Made by a program: the position numbers and the translations under genes. From assembly GCA_017455085.1 (NCBI GenBank), contig JAFTBT010000159.1:1-14859 (forward strand): DNA of 14,859 nt, in the 5' to 3' direction. Within the stretch, counting starts at the first letter, position 1; every line of letters begins with the position of its first letter. Source of the stretch: Synergistaceae bacterium (lineage in GTDB: Bacteria > Synergistota > Synergistia > Synergistales > Aminobacteriaceae). Below, piece after piece: positions 14,315 through 14,859 of the stretch. The notes below the pieces were generated by a model, which was not told where the DNA came from, ran no database searches, and worked only from the letters and a program-made list of their open reading frames with translations.

Positions 14315-14323
14315 TGCTATAAT
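14315..14323 (+). promoter_or_regulatory. Extended -10 promoter for alanine racemase
   Basis: TATAAT at 14318-14323 is preceded by TGC, the same TTGCTATAAT arrangement as before the GT4 pair. The -35 position falls on the terminator's T-run and is weak, so the extended -10 would carry recognition. Confidence 0.55.
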
Positions 14324-14361
14324 ACTCTGCATACCACACACAAGGAGAAAATTTATCACAC

Positions 14362-14859
14362 ATGACTGACTTAGAGCTTGCTACGTCCAGAACTTGGGCA
14401 GAAATTAATCTAGATGCACTCACTCACAATATACATACCCTGCGCAAAATCCTCACCCCTTCCGCAAAATTCCTCGGTGTTGTCAAAGCAAACGCTTACG
14501 GCCACAGCATGACCCACTGCGCACACACCCTACAGGCCTCCGGAGCAGACTGGCTCGCCGTCGCAACCGTACCCGAAGGCGCAGAACTCAGACGCTCAGG
14601 AATCACCCTCCCGATTCTCTGCTTGGGGCAGACCCAGCCCGAACTTGCACCCCTCATCGCCGAATACTCCATCACTCAAGCAGTAGGAGACCTCCAAAAC
14701 GCACAAGCCCTCTCTCACCACGCACAAGCCCTCAACTCCACAATACACATTCACGTGAAAATCGATACCGGCATGAGCAGAACAGGCTTCTACTGGCCAG
14801 ACTCAGAAAGCGAAAAATCCCGCACTGCCCGCGAGATTCTGGAGGCCTGCAATCTCCCA
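14362..14859 (+). CDS. alr: Alanine racemase (partial, 5' part only)
   Basis: PLP-dependent enzyme making D-alanine for peptidoglycan. The 166 visible codons include the opening RTWAEINLDALTHNI, the PLP-lysine block VVKANAYGH (Lys42), LAVATVPEGAELR and HVKIDTGMSRTGF, all characteristic. The family is about 360-380 residues, so less than half is present; the frame is open at the window edge. The start ATG at 14362 follows AAGGAG (14342-14347) at a long 14-nt spacing, with no better start nearby. Its codons are strongly C-rich compared with the preceding gene. Confidence 0.95.
   Translation, partial: MTDLELATSRTWAEINLDALTHNIHTLRKILTPSAKFLGVVKANAYGHSMTHCAHTLQASGADWLAVATVPEGAELRRSGITLPILCLGQTQPELAPLIAEYSITQAVGDLQNAQALSHHAQALNSTIHIHVKIDTGMSRTGFYWPDSESEKSRTAREILEACNLP

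Noticed and set aside
14362..14859. Truncated alanine racemase
   Set aside because: The missing C-terminal part is due to the window edge; the frame is open and motifs are intact.

Overview
The window comes from a diderm (Gram-negative) bacterium. It carries three of the four KDO (lipopolysaccharide inner-core sugar) enzymes plus several surface-polysaccharide glycosyltransferases. The mid-range GC, a sodium-pump decarboxylase beta subunit, a clostridial-type aspartokinase and a metal-dependent-type KdsA together suggest an anaerobe, possibly a member of Synergistota. That placement is inference; there is no rRNA or other marker in the window.

Layout. At 1-884 (-) lies a truncated sodium-translocating decarboxylase beta subunit with its own promoter. 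Upstream of it at 1032-2480 (-) is a CPA-type cation/proton antiporter, followed by a rho-independent terminator. A gene-free stretch at 2481-2897 holds a 211-bp segment bounded by a perfect 12-bp inverted repeat, with a tnpB-tail-like reading frame inside. A strong terminator then closes a two-gene glycosyltransferase unit (2898-4825, -). A short divergent promoter region (4826-4901) separates this from two overlapping GT4 glycosyltransferases (4902-6979, +), which collide tail to tail with the next operon.

The central operon reads right to left from 13034 to 6970: class II fructose-bisphosphate aldolase, kdsA, a block of 47-bp tandem repeats derived from the kdsA 3' end, a divergent aspartokinase-like gene, kdsD, kdsB and an ELM1-family gene. 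KdsD makes arabinose-5-phosphate, KdsA condenses it with PEP, and KdsB activates KDO with CTP. The phosphatase KdsC is not in the window. The last four genes touch or overlap, so they are probably co-transcribed and partly translationally coupled.

The aldolase leader (13035-13502) carries 57-59-bp imperfect repeats. To the right are a two-TM protein of unknown function (13503-14243, +), a terminator, and the first 166 codons of an alanine racemase (14362 to the window end, +). The features most worth a second look are the kdsA-tail repeat array, the motif-degenerate aspartokinase inside the KDO operon, the 211-bp inverted-repeat-bounded insertion at the antiporter start, and the repeat array in the aldolase leader.
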